Below, piece by piece: positions 35,075-46,695 of a stretch of 64,000 bases of DNA; positions within the stretch are counted from its first letter, which is position 1; each line of letters starts with the position of its first letter. The position numbers and the translations under genes are program-made. The notes under the pieces were generated by a model that ran no database searches, was not told the origin of the DNA, and was given only the letters and a program-made list of their open reading frames with translations. The stretch is from Gnetum montanum (lineage: Eukaryota; Streptophyta; Gnetopsida; Gnetales; Gnetaceae). The stretch covers positions 32,870 to 96,869 of the forward strand of contig MNCI01013584.1 of NCBI GenBank assembly GCA_015680685.1, given 5' to 3'.

Positions 35075-35974
35075 CTATAAACCTTGATCAATGTGGACAT
35101 AATTAATTAAGATTAGTGACACATTGTTCCTATGGCTCATAATTTTTCCACACTTGTATGGCAAGTAAATATCGTGATGTCTAGGAGATGAAATTTCCCA
35201 AAGCTTTGCTAACCATGGCCTTCCTAGGATTAAGTTGAAGCTAGGTGTCTCCTCAACCATTAGGAAGTTGATGGATGTGGGAAAATGCTCATTGGCTACA
35301 AAATCCAAAGTTATGGAACCTTTCTCTACTACTCATGAGTAATTAAATGACTTAGGTAGTGAGGTGGTGGTTACTTAAATGTTCTTAGTTAGGCCAAGTT
35401 TGTCAAAAACAAAATATGGTACTACATTCATGGCTATCCCATCATCAACATGAACACAGTGAACCTTGTACCTACCAATGCATATAGTGATAAGGAGAGG
35501 AGCATATAGTACTTCCCCATTTCTAGAGTCAATATTCACTTTTCCATCACTAAATTTGAGCATGGGTTGATGCTTGTTTTCCGTAAGTGAAGCTTGCTTA
35601 ATGATAAATTGAATTGACTCTCTATTGATGGGCATGTCCCCTCTCATAAGGATAGAGATTAACAATTGAGCAAGTTCATCCCTATGAGTTGGAGAAGTCA
35701 TGACTAGGTCATACAAGTTTGGTGACATGTTTTTTTTCTTTAAAGACCATTTTTCTTGCTCCATGGTTGCAAGGAAGCTCTTTTCCTTGACATGTGATGT
35801 TTCATCCTTAATATTCATAACCTCTTCCATAATTCCTAGAGTTGGTAGCTTAGGCTTTAATGCATGTGCCTTGGGCATGTTGTCCATGTATGTGGTTGAT
35901 CTTAATGTAGGTCTTGGTTGGTTACCTTTAGTGGACTTGTTTTTAGCTTGGAAATAGGTTGCTTTCACTACCAT
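35075..35974 (-). pseudogene. pro: Protease region of element 3
   Basis: Minus-strand frame: LYDLVMTSPTHRDELAQLLI, ...VHCVHVDDGIAMNVVPYFVF (retropepsin loop D-D-G in place of D-S-G) and, after a frameshift near 35340, INFLMVEETPSFNLILGRPW, LAKLWEISSPRHHDIYLPYK. It aligns with element 2 protease (HVDDGATTNIIPYSI, FNLILGRSWLAQLRAVSS). Continuous with gag on its N-terminal side. Old and inactive. Confidence 0.8.
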
Positions 35975-36273
35975 TGTAAAGATGACTTCTTGATAACCTC
36001 AAGTTATTGGCCACTATAGATGGGCTTTGGTCATGGGTTGTTGTAGGCTTACTTGTTGAAGGTGGAGGAACTTGGATAATGAATGGTTGGTTATGTTTTG
36101 GAGGATTAGCAACTCATTGATTGCATTGTGATGTTGAATCCATTGAAGGGGGATCACGTATACTGAAAAGCTCCTTAGGGGCTATAGGAGGTAGTACCCA
36201 TATGAAAAATGGCTCTTTAGGCTTTTTGCTTCAAGATCATGGTGGTAATCTAATAACAAATGGTTTCCTAGGG

Positions 36274-37208
36274 TGATGAGTGGTGAGGTACCCCTACACT
36301 CAACCATACGAAATGAGCGTAGCATGTGCAATCCAGTCAAACTTCGCAGACCAACTAGTTGTGGCACCTAGACAGTTATCCTTAGGTCGCAGTTCGTTGT
36401 CTTCCCACCTAGACTAGTATTTATCATTTTTCATGTATGGTTTAGTCCAGAGTGAGGTGTATGATGTGTTCTAATTCTAATGCTACTCCTGATGGCAGTG
36501 GAAAATAATATTAACTAAGCTAAGCTAGGAGGAAAAGGGTAAGAAAATCTAATCTAGCCTAAGTGCGACGAGCAATCGATTCCTTGATCAATCGTGCATA
36601 TCTTGGACCTCGTGCATGACTACCATTAGGACTACCAAGCATAGATCCTAGGTACTCCATTGGGATTACCAAGCATAGATCCCAGATACACCACTAGGTT
36701 ACCAAGCATAGATCCTAGCTACACCATTGGGCTACCAAGCAGTCACACTTAAATGCTCGTAATCAAGTCGTACTCATTCCACATTCTAGGAGTTTAAGGG
36801 TGAGAGAGAAAATAGTAAATAACATTAAATAAATAAAAGATAAATAAATAACAAAGTGAATTTTGCAATGATGAAGTAATCTTGATCTTTATTGCTGGTC
36901 ATGTGCGTGTCCAAGTACAACACACTCAAATAAAGACACTGTACAATCACATTCACCACACTGTGGGCTGACATTGGAAAAAAATATAACTCTGGAGGGA
37001 TCAAACTACCAGAGCTTCACTACTTCTAACTAGGATCAGAAACAAGGGAGAGCCACCTCTTATTTATAGATATGGTAGCACACTGTGATATCACGTACGT
37101 GATATTGCTGCTACTGATACAACAGGGCTGTGATATCACGGTGACTGATACAACAGGGCTATGATATCATGGCTGTGATATCATAGCCAGCAACTTCATG
37201 ACTCATCA
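36274..37208 (-). repeat. Solo LTR of the element A/C family
   Basis: 935 bases, starts TGATGAGTGG and ends GACTCATCA, with a perfect five-base duplication TAGGG at 36269-36273 and 37209-37213. No internal sequence. On the minus strand the order is palindromes (37080-37190), TATAAATAAGAGG (about 37060), then R-U5. It lies in the gag linker of element 3 and is younger than it. Confidence 0.9.
36610..36745. repeat. Short tandem repeat in the solo LTR, about 35-base unit
   Basis: Three to four copies of a unit containing ACCAAGCATAGATCC and CCATTGGG. Other LTR copies in the window have only one or two such phrases (for example 9670-9730), so the array expanded in this lineage. Confidence 0.75.
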
Positions 37209-39002
37209 TAGGGGGATTAGATCATTTTATTTTCATAATAGGATTTGTTATTAAAATTTGGAGAGCTAGGCTCATTCACTACCAACTCTCTATGTTTTAT
37301 CATCTTCTAGATGTCATCCTTTAATGTTAGGTAAAAATTGGTATCATGACCAACCATTTGATGATAATGGAAATACCTATCTAGCTTGAAGTACCTTGGT
37401 AGCTTAGGATCATCTTCAATAGATATTGTTGGATCTCTAGCTATGTCACAAAGATGATTGTGTCTCTTTCAAACCACTTTAGACAATTGCTTATGTTGTA
37501 TATGGTCATCTTTAAGCAACTATTCTAGAAGCTTAAAGGGCTTCATAGGTAGCCTAGTGTACTACAACCTATCCTTCTACTTAATGTTTGGTCTTGGTTG
37601 ATTTGGGATGTAGGAAGTGGATGGTTACAATGAGTTAGGGGATGTGTTGTGTGGTGGCAATCCCCTCCTCTCTACCTATTTTGGCTCTTTTGCTATTGTA
37701 GACATAGTTGTATGTTCTTGATTAGTTCTATTGCTATCCCTTCTCACATGTTGGTTTTCTTAGGCTATGTAGGTTAGGTCGTTGCTTGCCTCAACTACCT
37801 CCTTAATGTTCTTAGTTTGTAAGAAGGCTTGTCTTAGTGACTGAGGCTCTAGGTAGTACATCTTTAACTTGATAAAGTCATTTACTACTCCCTTGTAAAT
37901 GGAAAAGAGGTGAGTTTTACCAATAGGTTCTAGAATCTTATTGAGGGTTGAGTTCCACCTTTGAATGAAACTTTTGATTGGTTCAAGTGGCCCCTACCTC
38001 ACCTTCATCAATTGGTCTAATGTGGGATCTAACTTTAAGTTGTATATGAAGTTATTGATAAATTATTTAATTAAGTCCTCAAAGGGAAGAGATGGAGCCC
38101 CTATGTAAGGTTCAATACCAATCTAGAGCCTTTCCCTTGAGAGACATGGGGAATATTCTCAATATTGTGAGGCCAAGTTTGCAAGAAGAGGCACTCAAAC
38201 TCAAAGGTTACTAGATGTTTATTAGGATCTCCTTCATCATTGTATTTGGTGAAGTTTTGACTAGGCAAGCCTATATGCAAGGTTACTTAAGGCACCATCA
38301 GGCTTATAGGATCATCTTGGTAGAAATCTAGAAACTTGACCATTTGAGTTGTGTTGGCTTTATGTTTTTTTAGCTCTTTGTTAAGGTCTTGGATCATTTG
38401 GAAGGCTTGATCCAAGCCTTGGAGCATCCTCATGGATTGTGATGTTTACATTGATGGTTAAGAAAGAAGTTGTGAGACTTATGGTTAAGAGGCTTGTGGC
38501 CTTGCAATAGGATACAGTATTGAAGGAAGAGCCTAGGTTATGGTGTTCATAGATGGGGTAAACAAGGAGAAAGATGTTTGTGTCAGAACTTAAGCTGGAA
38601 AGGGGGAAAATAAGATATGAAATTCTTGTGTTGCTTAGGATACGAATGAGGGACTTGTTGGTATGTTAAAGGGAGACGGTGAGGTAGACATCACCATGGT
38701 TGGGTAAACAAATTTAGGTTGTGTGGAAAAGGCTATCAATGAGAATAAGAAAGTGGATTTTGATACATGTTGTGTCTAGTGTGTGGTGATGATGGGTGTG
38801 GCCCAAACATGGTAGGATGGATAATGAAACACCGTGAAAAATGTGCAAGTCGGCCTCAAGCAAAGATTCGCAATTCAAGCAAGGGCGTAGGTCAGAATTC
38901 CAGAAAGGAGACTAAGACAGAGCAACACCAAGAGGTGCATAGCATCGAGTCCTCGACCCCTTGTGCAGATTCCTAATCTTTCTATGCTTTTTTTGTTTAC
39001 GC

Positions 39003-39483
39003 TATATCACGCAACGCAGCGTGATGATGCATAGCGTGACTTTGCTTAAACACAGTCCGGCATTAGAAGGATAGTTACTTCGGCATGGGGAGAAGCTTGA
39101 GCAGCGTAATATACAACTTCTTGTGTATTTTGCTAAGTCTTTTGTTCAAGGCCAGGTTTATGCTCTGCTACGCATGGCAGCGTGATACGCTCCAGAACAG
39201 TCAAAAGCAAAGTCTAAGAAAGTGCAACTGCTCATCATACGCTCATCACGCAACGTAGCGTGTCGCAGCGTATTGCATCGCTGAGCTAAACATTGGTTAC
39301 GCTTCATTACGCGCAGCTACGTAAGAAAGCGTAAAACAGCTTGAATCCATTGGTGCCATGTTATGTTACGCTCGTGCACGCAACGCAGCGTGATGAGCGT
39401 AAAATAACCCAAAGACAGTTGAGACATGCCTGACGTGCACCTTTTCTTCACACGCACAATACGCGAACGAGCGTATTGTGCGT
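39003..39483. promoter_or_regulatory. Palindrome array in U3 of element 2
   Basis: At least five inverted repeats built from ACGC/GCGT arms: near 39007 (ATCACGC..GCGTGAT), 39175, 39235, 39365 (TTACGCTC..GAGCGTAA) and 39452-39483 (13-base perfect arms ACGCACAATACGC with a six-base loop). They end about 100 bases before the TATA box. The 3' LTR has the same array with some arms lost to C-to-T changes. Confidence 0.75.
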
Positions 39484-39582
39484 AGTCATGAAGTTTGATG
39501 CAAAAATGGTCAAACCAACAGTACCCAAAACATTCGAGACACACATCGTCAGGGTTGGGCCTTTTCCACGGAGTGTCGTAGC

Positions 39583-39591
39583 CTATAAATA
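39583..39591 (+). promoter_or_regulatory. TATA box of element 2
   Basis: CTATAAATA, conserved in the 3' LTR at about 55330. Only one such box lies between the palindrome array and the PBS. Confidence 0.65.
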
Positions 39592-40285
39592 CCCTAGTTG
39601 ACAAAGATACAGAGGTTGGAAAATCAGAGAAGCAAAGGCATTTTTCTGAGCACTGGAACACTTATCACTTTTCGAGCAGAGGTACAGAGAGCAGCACCTT
39701 GGCAATTGTTGGCAACATCACCTTTCAGCAGAAACAGAGCACAGTTCGCTTTGAGCACCAGCGGCAGGAGTAATCGTTCTGTTGGGAAGACTCTATTTGT
39801 CAGGAACAATTGATTGGTAGATGTCAGAGCTTGGCCTTCCTTGCATCCCGGCTTTAGCCCACGAGGTAGATCGGACTTCTATCTAGACCATTTTCTTGTT
39901 GTTTTGTGCTTGCTTCATATCCAGTAATCGGGGATTCCCCAGTGTAACGAAATATACAAAATATACATTTTTCAAGTTAAAGCGCGGATCTTGAAATTAC
40001 ATGCTTCTCTTATGTCAGCTTCCTCTTATTGTGTTCAGCGTTATCATCGTTGCACTTCGTCTACATCGTTTTCTCACGATCTACGATTCCTCGAATCAGA
40101 TCGTTTTCATGAAATATTCATCGGTTTACTGATTAGTAAGTCCCTTTCTGATCGACAAGACCGTTCAAGACGCCGCGGATTCATTTTTTCAGCATAGCCC
40201 TCACGCGGATCCGTGGTTAAAACTGTGTACACAGAATTTGTTCGGTATTTTCCAGCTACCGACGTTTTCCATCGTTACAGTTTTC

Positions 40286-40303
40286 TTGTGCTAGAAGGAG
40301 GGC
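40286..40303 (+). other. Primer binding site of element 2
   Basis: TTGTGCTAGAAGGAGGGC follows the LTR after six bases. It aligns with TGGCGCTAGAAGGAGGGC of element 1, the TGGCG part having changed. Position and the shared tail support the call. Confidence 0.6.
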
Positions 40304-40524
40304 CGTCAGGCTCCGATCCAAACATTTCGGGTAGCCCTGTTAGCGATCCATACCCTAAAACGCAGACGTAATACCTCTGGGGAAGTTTACGGTCATTCGC
40401 GTGGTATAGATTGGTTGCAAGGACGATTTCTTCGAAATCCTATAGGGTAGAAAGCCTTTTTTGTGCTTTGTTTCCAGCCATCTCATTAGATCCGATTACT
40501 AGTTACCATTAACTTCATTGATCA

Positions 40525-43500
40525 ATGGATTCATTGTACACAACCACAACTGCCATGGTCCCTACCGATCTGGGTGCCACATCTGTGAACCCTATCGCGG
40601 TCACCCAGCCAGCTCCGGGCGCTGCAGGATCTCAGGGACCATTGCATCGATCGTTATGGCTTCAGGGAAAAGAGCCCATCTTCACGGTTATAACCCCTAA
40701 AGAATACAACTTCATATGTGTTAAGATCCAGGCGAAGCTGGCTCTCAGCCAAGCTGAACTCGAAGTGAAGCGAAACTTTGAGGTGGTCCACCGAGGGGGC
40801 CATGACTTCAAACCAACAGCCTACGACATCATCCCTTTCACTAAACACCAACATCAACTCATTACACAGTTGTTCATGGCTAAGGGCCAGGCGGCACAAG
40901 TTGTGGTGGAGCCCCAGCATGGGGAGGAGGAAGAGGATGAATTGGCAGCCCAGTCGGAACATTCGTTCCATACTCTGAGCCCCCAAACGTATATAAATCT
41001 CTTGTTTCCTTTCAACGGAGAGGCTGCTCCTCTTGACCCAGCTATGACCGTGCACATGCATTTCCTTGCCATGCCGCAGGCCACCGCGTAGCCGTCTGGG
41101 CTGTAACTACAAATGCCCCACAATAACATGGGGGCGGTCTCGTCACCACGGGTACTTAGCATCCCAGTGGTGATCCCGACGACCACCGCACCCCATTTCA
41201 TCTCTCAGATACAACCCCATAACATATCCGTAACGCGCCCGGCGCAGACCTTGTCACTTCTGCCCCCTCAAACTCAAGAGATCGCCACAACTGTTCAGCC
41301 ACAAACTTACGCCCAACAGCCTACCATAGGTCAGTGGGCCAACCCGGCGGTACAACAGACCCAGTCTAGGGTGTACGGCATGCAACCCCCAGTTGCACCC
41401 GCAACGTATGTTCCANTACAACAGACCCAGTCTAGGGTGTATGGCATGCAACCCCCAGTTGCACCCGCAACGTATGTTTCACAGGGGGTACCCCAGTATC
41501 CTCATCCTTATCTTGTGCAGCAGGTGGCCGCTAACCCCTCTGCACAAGCCAGCGAGTGGTGGTCTTCACAGGCTCCCTTGCCTGCTGGGATTCCCACCCC
41601 ACAACCAGCCGGTCAACCTCGCTCATCCTTGCCATTTCCTGGCACTGCCCTCCCGGTCCAACCTCCTATGCCTTCTGTGCAAACCCCCCCACCAACAGGC
41701 CTGGACCAAGCCTTCCAGCTGATCCAGACCCTTACCGAGGAGGTTCGATGCCTCAAAGCCACTGGTTCTGACATCGTTCAGATCATGGACTTTTATCAGG
41801 ATGATCCAATTAGTCCAGCGGTTCCTATGCTGTCATTGCTGCCGGGGATGTCCCTACTTCATTTCACCAAGTATAATGGGGAGGGAGATTCCAATGTGCA
41901 CTTGGTCACGTTTAGATCTGAGTCCTTGTTGTTGCAACAATGGCCACACACTATCATCCAAGTCTTTGTGATGTCTTTAACAGGGAAAGCTTTGGATTGG
42001 TACCGAGCCCTCCCACGTTCTTCCATCTCAACCCTGGAAGAACTGCTGACCCAATTTGTGACCCGCTTCAAATACAATTTGAAACCAGAAGTCACATTAG
42101 ATTAGCTCATGGGGGTGAAACAAGACCCGCTCGAGCCCGTCGAAGAGCTTATACAACGCTAGAATGCTACCTTGAATGAGATCCGCGAGCCGATTGTGGA
42201 CTCACATATGCTAGCGATGTTCAAGGGAGCAGTTAATGAATTCATTAAGTCAAAGTTGTACTACCTTTCCCCCAATTCTTTACATTAGGCCTTCACTCAA
42301 GTTAGAAGCATCCAAGATGTTGCGGAGGCCAGCAAAGACCCGGCGTATGTCGCCTATAGGAATGCACATAACAAGAACAAAGACAAAGGCAAAGCAGCGA
42401 CAACGATAGTAGCTGCAATGACTGAGAATACAAAGAAGAAGAACAAAAAGGCACCCACGGCGCCTCCTGAAACCATGGCTAGTGCCGGCACCAGCCAAAA
42501 CACAACTACCCCTGAAGGGCCCTCTCAGCCAAAGCCAAACTTTGAGCGTAAGGATCGCTCAAAGTATACGGCATTACCTGTAAAGCACTCTGAACTGCTG
42601 AAACAGCTGTTAGGGGCAAGGCACATTCAACCTAAGAAGGTGTCTGAGGAGGCTCTAAAGTGTCACAAACGTCATTGTGAACTGCTAAAGAACCCTTCTC
42701 TAGCCTTGCCTAACGAACCACCAGTTCCAAGATCTTTCAGGCTAGACCGTTTTTGTGACTCCACTAGCTGTGTGGTCACGATATGGATTACTGTTGGGCA
42801 TTGAAAGATGACATTCAGCGTATGTTGGATGACGGTTCACTCAAGTTAGACAGCAGTAACCCGACATGTCCAGAAAACCAAACATTGCACGTGTATAAGG
42901 ACCCGTTGAACGCGAATGATGATCCTTATACAATCACTGTGGTGAGTACGGACAGTGAGAAAAGGAAACCGCCAAAAAAACCTTTTGTTTTGCGTGTCCC
43001 GACCAACTCACAAAGGGGGCCAACCATTTCATCGGTAGCCAGTGGGGTCTTGAGGCCACCCTTCATTATATGGGGACCTTCTCGGATGCACTCTCAGTCA
43101 CGTAGCAACACCCAAGCTGCGGCCTCGTTCGCACCCAAGGCACCCTTCATTATCAGGGCGCCAAAACCACAGGCTACTCCTCTTACGCAGGGGTAGACCT
43201 CCAACCAAAAGCGTCAACCCTCACCTCCGAAAAAAAAGGGAGAGGACACATTAGTTAACGCAACGAAATACGCTCGGCTTCCCTAAGCCTAGGCCCCTGG
43301 CTTCTGTGCCTTCACCTTCGCCTCAGGGGTAGGATAAAGGTGAGGAAACGTAATTGCCTTCTCTTGGCAAGAAAAAGAGCAACCCTCTGACTAACATCAT
43401 TCCACCATGGGAGATCTGTCTCTCGGGTCGAATGGAAGAGGATAAGGGGGAAATACAACCTAGCCGAGAGAAGGACCTCCTCGACGCATTTACGCAAGTT

Positions 43501-43560
43501 AAACAGGCTCTCAAACAAAAAACCACAACGCTGAGCCTTTACGACCTGCTTATGATATCT
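40525..43560 (+). pseudogene. gag: gag of element 2
   Basis: ATG at 40525. One frame runs to about 42758 through stops at 41089, 41101, 42103, about 42160 and 42286, each reachable by C-to-T or G-to-A from CAG, CAA or TGG in most cases. The N-terminal block (EYNFICVKIQAKLALSQAEL) is followed by a Pro/Gln-rich region and the gag domain (SLTGKALDWYRALPR at about 41970). A one-base deletion near 42758 breaks the zinc-knuckle-like motif (FCD..GHDMDYC). Three linker copies of P-F-[VI]-[LI]-[RW] occur at 42970-43180. Another frameshift lies between 43200 and 43350, before the protease frame. An assembly N at 41416 duplicates 65 bases. Confidence 0.85.
41351..41481. other. Assembly join: N at 41416 with 65-base duplication
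   Basis: 41351-41415 recur at 41417-41481 with two differences. The unduplicated reading keeps the gag frame. Confidence 0.8.
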
Positions 43561-43578
43561 TGAGAACACCGTGAGGCT

Positions 43579-44364
43579 ATGGTTCGCATGCTGACATCCA
43601 TATCAGTGGATGAAAGCTTGTCAGCGGAGGAGGAAGCGATACATGCTGTCATGTTTCCTTCCAAAGCTGAGCAACCTATGCCTTCCTCGCTGACCTTCCA
43701 TGACGGGTCTATCAAAGACAATCCTGAGAAATGTCAGGTAACCACTGAACCCATGTTTATCACTATCCAAGTTGGTCAATACCAGATCCGGAGAGTACAT
43801 GTGGACGATGGCGCAACTACCAACATCATTCCCTATTCCATCGTGGATAGGCTAGGTCTGGTCAATCAGATCACACCCACGATGACGGCCTGCGTAAAAT
43901 CGTTCAACGGAGCATGGGTTCGGGTTAAGGGAACGGTGTATATTGAGTTTGTGACAGGGAATCAATTCCCAACGGAGGCCACTTTCTTAGTCGTCGAGGA
44001 GATGCGAGGGTTCAACCTAATCTTGGGGAGGTCGTGGTTAGCTCAGCTGAGGGCAGTTTCATCATCAATACACCAAGAGATACATCTCCCCTATGCCAGA
44101 GGGGAGGTTGTGATATGCGGTGACGAAATCACCCCCAGGGCCATCAATAACATTGAAGAAGAGTGGGGTTCGGAGATAGAAACGACTGATGACCAGGTTC
44201 GTCTCGAAACCCCTCAACAAGTTGACAGCAATAATGACGGTCTAGCTTGGGCTGACCTGCCATTTCCGGATGGCAGCGTAGAGGAGTCCAACCATAAGTC
44301 TCCTCACCCTTACGCGATGCTCAACGTAAAGGCCATCAAAAGACAATTGCGTATCAATGGTTGA
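43579..44364 (+). pseudogene. pro: Aspartic protease of element 2
   Basis: Retropepsin that would cleave the polyprotein. Continuous with the preceding frame apart from a TGA at 43561. Active-site segment HVDDGATTNIIPYSI at about 43798, in which the usual D-[ST]-G reads D-D-G as in related Tat elements; second conserved block FNLILGRSWLAQLRAV near 44010. It ends at TGA 44362-44364 with no RT fused, so RT must come from a spliced or separately translated product. Otherwise well preserved over 261 residues. Confidence 0.85.
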
Positions 44365-44932
44365 ACGATGGTCTTTGCGTACATTATCTTTTTTTTAACG
44401 GGTTATCACGGTTACTACTTAGCACTTTTATTTCACATATTTTTACGTTACTTTTGTTTTTGGTTCTTACACTGGTCATTCATCTTCACACAGTTGTCTT
44501 TTTCATACGCATGGTATTCACGTTTCTTGATCACTTTAGCGCAATTACGCAACATACTGTACCGGAATCATTTACGCTTGCTATATTATGCTTTGGCCCA
44601 CAACGGCCTTAAACTAGTTACACATAATTGTATATTATGACTCTTTACGCTTGATTATGCAGCAGGCCCGTAATGGCCCTAAACTAGTCACTAGGTTACG
44701 CAGAATCATGTAACGGCCCACGATGGCCTTAAACTAGCAATTACGCTCTATCACTATCACTTAGGTGAAATTTTCAACAATTACGCTCACACTCTATAGG
44801 AAAAATGAAAAAAAGGAATAAAAAATGTGTAACTGACATTTAACACATCCACCAGGTTTTATAACACGTCTTTTCAGTCATTCGTAAGATGATATTGCAT
44901 TCAACATCAATAAAACTATGCGTAAATTATAA
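44365..44932 (+). repeat. Spacer with TTACGC words and GGCC..AAACTAG repeats
   Basis: At 44590-44745 three units read GGCCCA.AA/GATGGCC..TTAAACTAG (GGCCTTAAACTAGTTACAC, GGCCCTAAACTAGTCAC, GGCCTTAAACTAGCAATTAC). The spacer is also dense in TTACGC. A T-rich hydrophobic ORF (44368-44640) overlaps it but has no family. A possible sense-strand donor, CATTCGTAAGATG, is at about 44880. Confidence 0.6.
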
Positions 44933-45235
44933 TTACGCATTTCCTCTACTGCCACTATCACCAGTATCTCTTAAGTTTGGATCCAACACTAGTGGATCAT
45001 CCTCCAATGGGCCGTCATTTCTGGGAATGATCCTTTCATGAAGAATGCCCTCTTCACGAGGTCCTCGTCCCGGCGCCGGCTCCATGGGAAGATGCTCTTC
45101 ATCGTTGCATTCTTCTCCTTCTTCTTCTCCTTCCTCTGCTTCTTCCTCTGCTTCTTCCTCCGCTTCTTCTTCTGCTTCGGCCGCTCCCTCTGCTAACTCC
45201 TCAGCTTGTTCTTCTTCCCTATCCTTGGCTGGTAC
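44933..45235 (-). CDS. Antisense gene exon 10: acidic C-terminal tail
   Basis: Starts after TTTGTTCAG with VPAKDREEEQAEELAEG and ends ...SGSRGNA at TAA 44933-44935. About 45 residues are almost entirely Glu/Ala, followed by a Pro/Arg-rich end. Length 303 bases, intact. The plus-strand Ser-rich ORF at 45045-45239 is its shadow. Acidic tails of this sort occur in chromatin- or histone-binding proteins, but the composition alone proves nothing. Confidence 0.7.
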   Translation of the reverse strand, partial: VPAKDREEEQAEELAEGAAEAEEEAEEEAEEEAEEGEEEGEECNDEEHLPMEPAPGRGPREEGILHERIIPRNDGPLEDDPLVLDPNLRDTGDSGSRGNA

Positions 45236-45314
45236 CTGAACAAAGTAAGCACAATAGCTACCTAAGACCTAACATCATAATTAGAAACACAAACTAAGTA
45301 GCGCGTAAACTCAC

Positions 45315-45458
45315 CTGTGACAACCCTGCTTCCGCTGCAAAGGGAAGCTTATCCAGACCAGCCCACAAGCACTCCATAATCTCTTCCTCCATTAGGTCTG
45401 GCCATACATCCTCTCCCAAGGCAGCTCCGACCCTCACTTTCCCTTTCTCCACGCTGCT
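45315..45458 (-). CDS. Antisense gene exon 9
   Basis: 48 codons, SSVEKGKVRVGAALGEDVWP through ...AEAGLSQ, phase 0 at both ends. Acceptor CCCGCTAG, donor CAG|GTGAGT. The intron to exon 8 is only 61 bases. Intact; no family recognised. Confidence 0.7.
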
Positions 45459-45519
45459 CTAGCGGGATTGAAGCCTAACCCCCAGGGAGAGTCATTGCCC
45501 TTTCGGGGGACGCACTTAC

Positions 45520-46109
45520 AGTCACCTGCTCCTCGAACTTCTTGAAAGCTTCAGAAGCTCCGATGACATCCAGGAAGACTTCCAAGGACTGGGCCCTGAC
45601 AGCAAGATCGCAGTAGAGTTTCCAATAAGCAATACTCTCCCACTTGTACAAGTGCTTATGGTTCTTCTCCTTCTACCCGCACTCTTGCACGCTTGCACAA
45701 TAATCCCTCCAGTCCTGGCTTTTCTGGGCTAGGAGTTCTATCTGCATCCGCTGTTCAACTAATGCCCGACTGGTCTGCACGCTATTTTTGATGGTTGTCC
45801 AATACTGGGAGTGGTCGACAATAGTGGTACGCTAGTCTTCATCCCCTGTCACTCGCACCTGTAGGAAGTCGCACCGTGATTTTAAGTCTCCGACCTCTTT
45901 GGTCAGAGACTCAACCCTCTGCTCTAACTTCTGCAACCTTTTCCATAAATTCTCATTTACGTCCCTACTTTCCCATAAGGAGCGTGTCAAGCGTAACGCA
46001 CATTTATGCAATTCCTCATAAACGTGACATGGCACGGCTACTTCATTGGATGGTGGCTCCACTGTGTCCAGATCAATGGGCTCCGTGGGATCCCATTGTA
46101 GGCAAGCTC
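45520..46109 (-). pseudogene. Antisense gene exon 8: coiled-coil region
   Basis: 590 bases after acceptor TTTCTGTTAG, donor ACT|GTAAGTG. The first part (LWKRLQKLEQRVESLTKEV, ...LKSRCDFLQVRVTG) has heptad spacing of Leu/Val and is a likely coiled coil. Two TAG stops at 45832 and 45673, both one transition from CAG. The rest is Trp/Tyr-containing helical sequence. No family recognised. Confidence 0.65.
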
Positions 46110-46187
46110 CTAACAGAAATAATCATTAAATGTTGATGACACATTACCGCTAAGTAATACCACAGACCTATTATGACCATAATGTAC

Positions 46188-46632
46188 CAGCCCCAGGTTT
46201 GATGCACTCCAGGCACTTAATCATGTCACTAACAATGCCTTCCATGAAAGAAAATTTGTCAGGGAAGTCTCTCCATGCTCTGTTCACAATGACAGATGTG
46301 GATGCATCCTCTTCTCCTGTAGCGTAATTCCGTCAGACCCTTCATCTATTTATAAAATCTTTCAAACTCGCTAACACATTCATTACCTCTACCGGTGACA
46401 GTGGCGACTTCACCGACATCTTCAGTCACCCTTTCCCTTTCATGCACTTGAGCCTGTGCGTCGCTAGTTCCAGTAGCTGGGGCCTCCTCACACACCAGAA
46501 CCTGTACACGGCTCATGCTAACAGCTGGGGCCTCTTCTTCCAAAATCGAGGCCCCCTCCCTATGACTTAGTGTTACTGCCCCTATCTCAGGGGTTATTTC
46601 TTCCGTAATTTTTACTGGGCTTGTCATAGCAC
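46188..46632 (-). CDS. Antisense gene exons 6 and 7: linker
   Basis: Exon 6 (46632-46387) is Glu/Val/Thr-rich low-complexity sequence (EEEAPAVSMSRVQVLVCEEA). Exon 7 (46316-46188) is GEEDASTSVIVNRAWRDFPD through ...ECIKPGAG. No stops. Introns of 70 bases between them and 78 bases to exon 8. An alternative donor six bases earlier in exon 6 keeps phase. Confidence 0.65.
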
Positions 46633-46695
46633 CTTAGTATATCATTACAAAACACCTAAACAAAATGCTGCGTAATACAATTTCTGCACGCTTAC

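Larger units (their letters stand above)
35975..38819 (-). pseudogene. gag: gag of element 3, interior part
   Basis: The minus strand holds FPMSLKGKALDWY*TLHRGS (element 2: SLTGKALDWYRALPR) at about 38150, and the linker copies KPFVIRLPP, EPFFIWVLPP and PFIIQVPPPS at 36240-36080. Heavily stopped. Interrupted by the solo LTR at 36274-37208, and cut at 38819 by element 2; the N-terminal part resumes at 55925-56407. Confidence 0.75.
38825..40279 (+). repeat. 5' LTR of element 2
   Basis: 1455 bases, starts TGAAACACCG and ends ATCGTTACA. It aligns end to end with 54569-55919; the differences seen are mostly C/T and G/A. U3 to about 39580 carries an array of ACGC/GCGT palindromes; TATA at 39583; R-U5 about 690 bases. 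Confidence 0.9.

Noticed and set aside
39003-39483. Palindromes as a possible replication origin or telomere-resolution site
   Set aside because: They recur in both LTRs at fixed distance from TATA, so an LTR regulatory role is the simpler reading.
40654-41201. Minus-strand ORFs over element 2 gag
   Set aside because: Shadows of gag; no splice pattern or motif as found for the true antisense gene.
44368-44640. Hydrophobic 90-residue plus ORF after protease, possible env-like peptide
   Set aside because: The DNA is T-rich and its translation is simply Phe/Leu/Tyr-rich. No signal or family, no copy elsewhere in the window, and it overlaps the repeat spacer.
45045-45239. Ser-rich plus-strand ORF
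   Set aside because: It is the complement of the Glu-rich antisense exon 10 (GAA/GAG codons read as TTC/CTC and TCT/TCC). The antisense reading has matching splice sites and phase.
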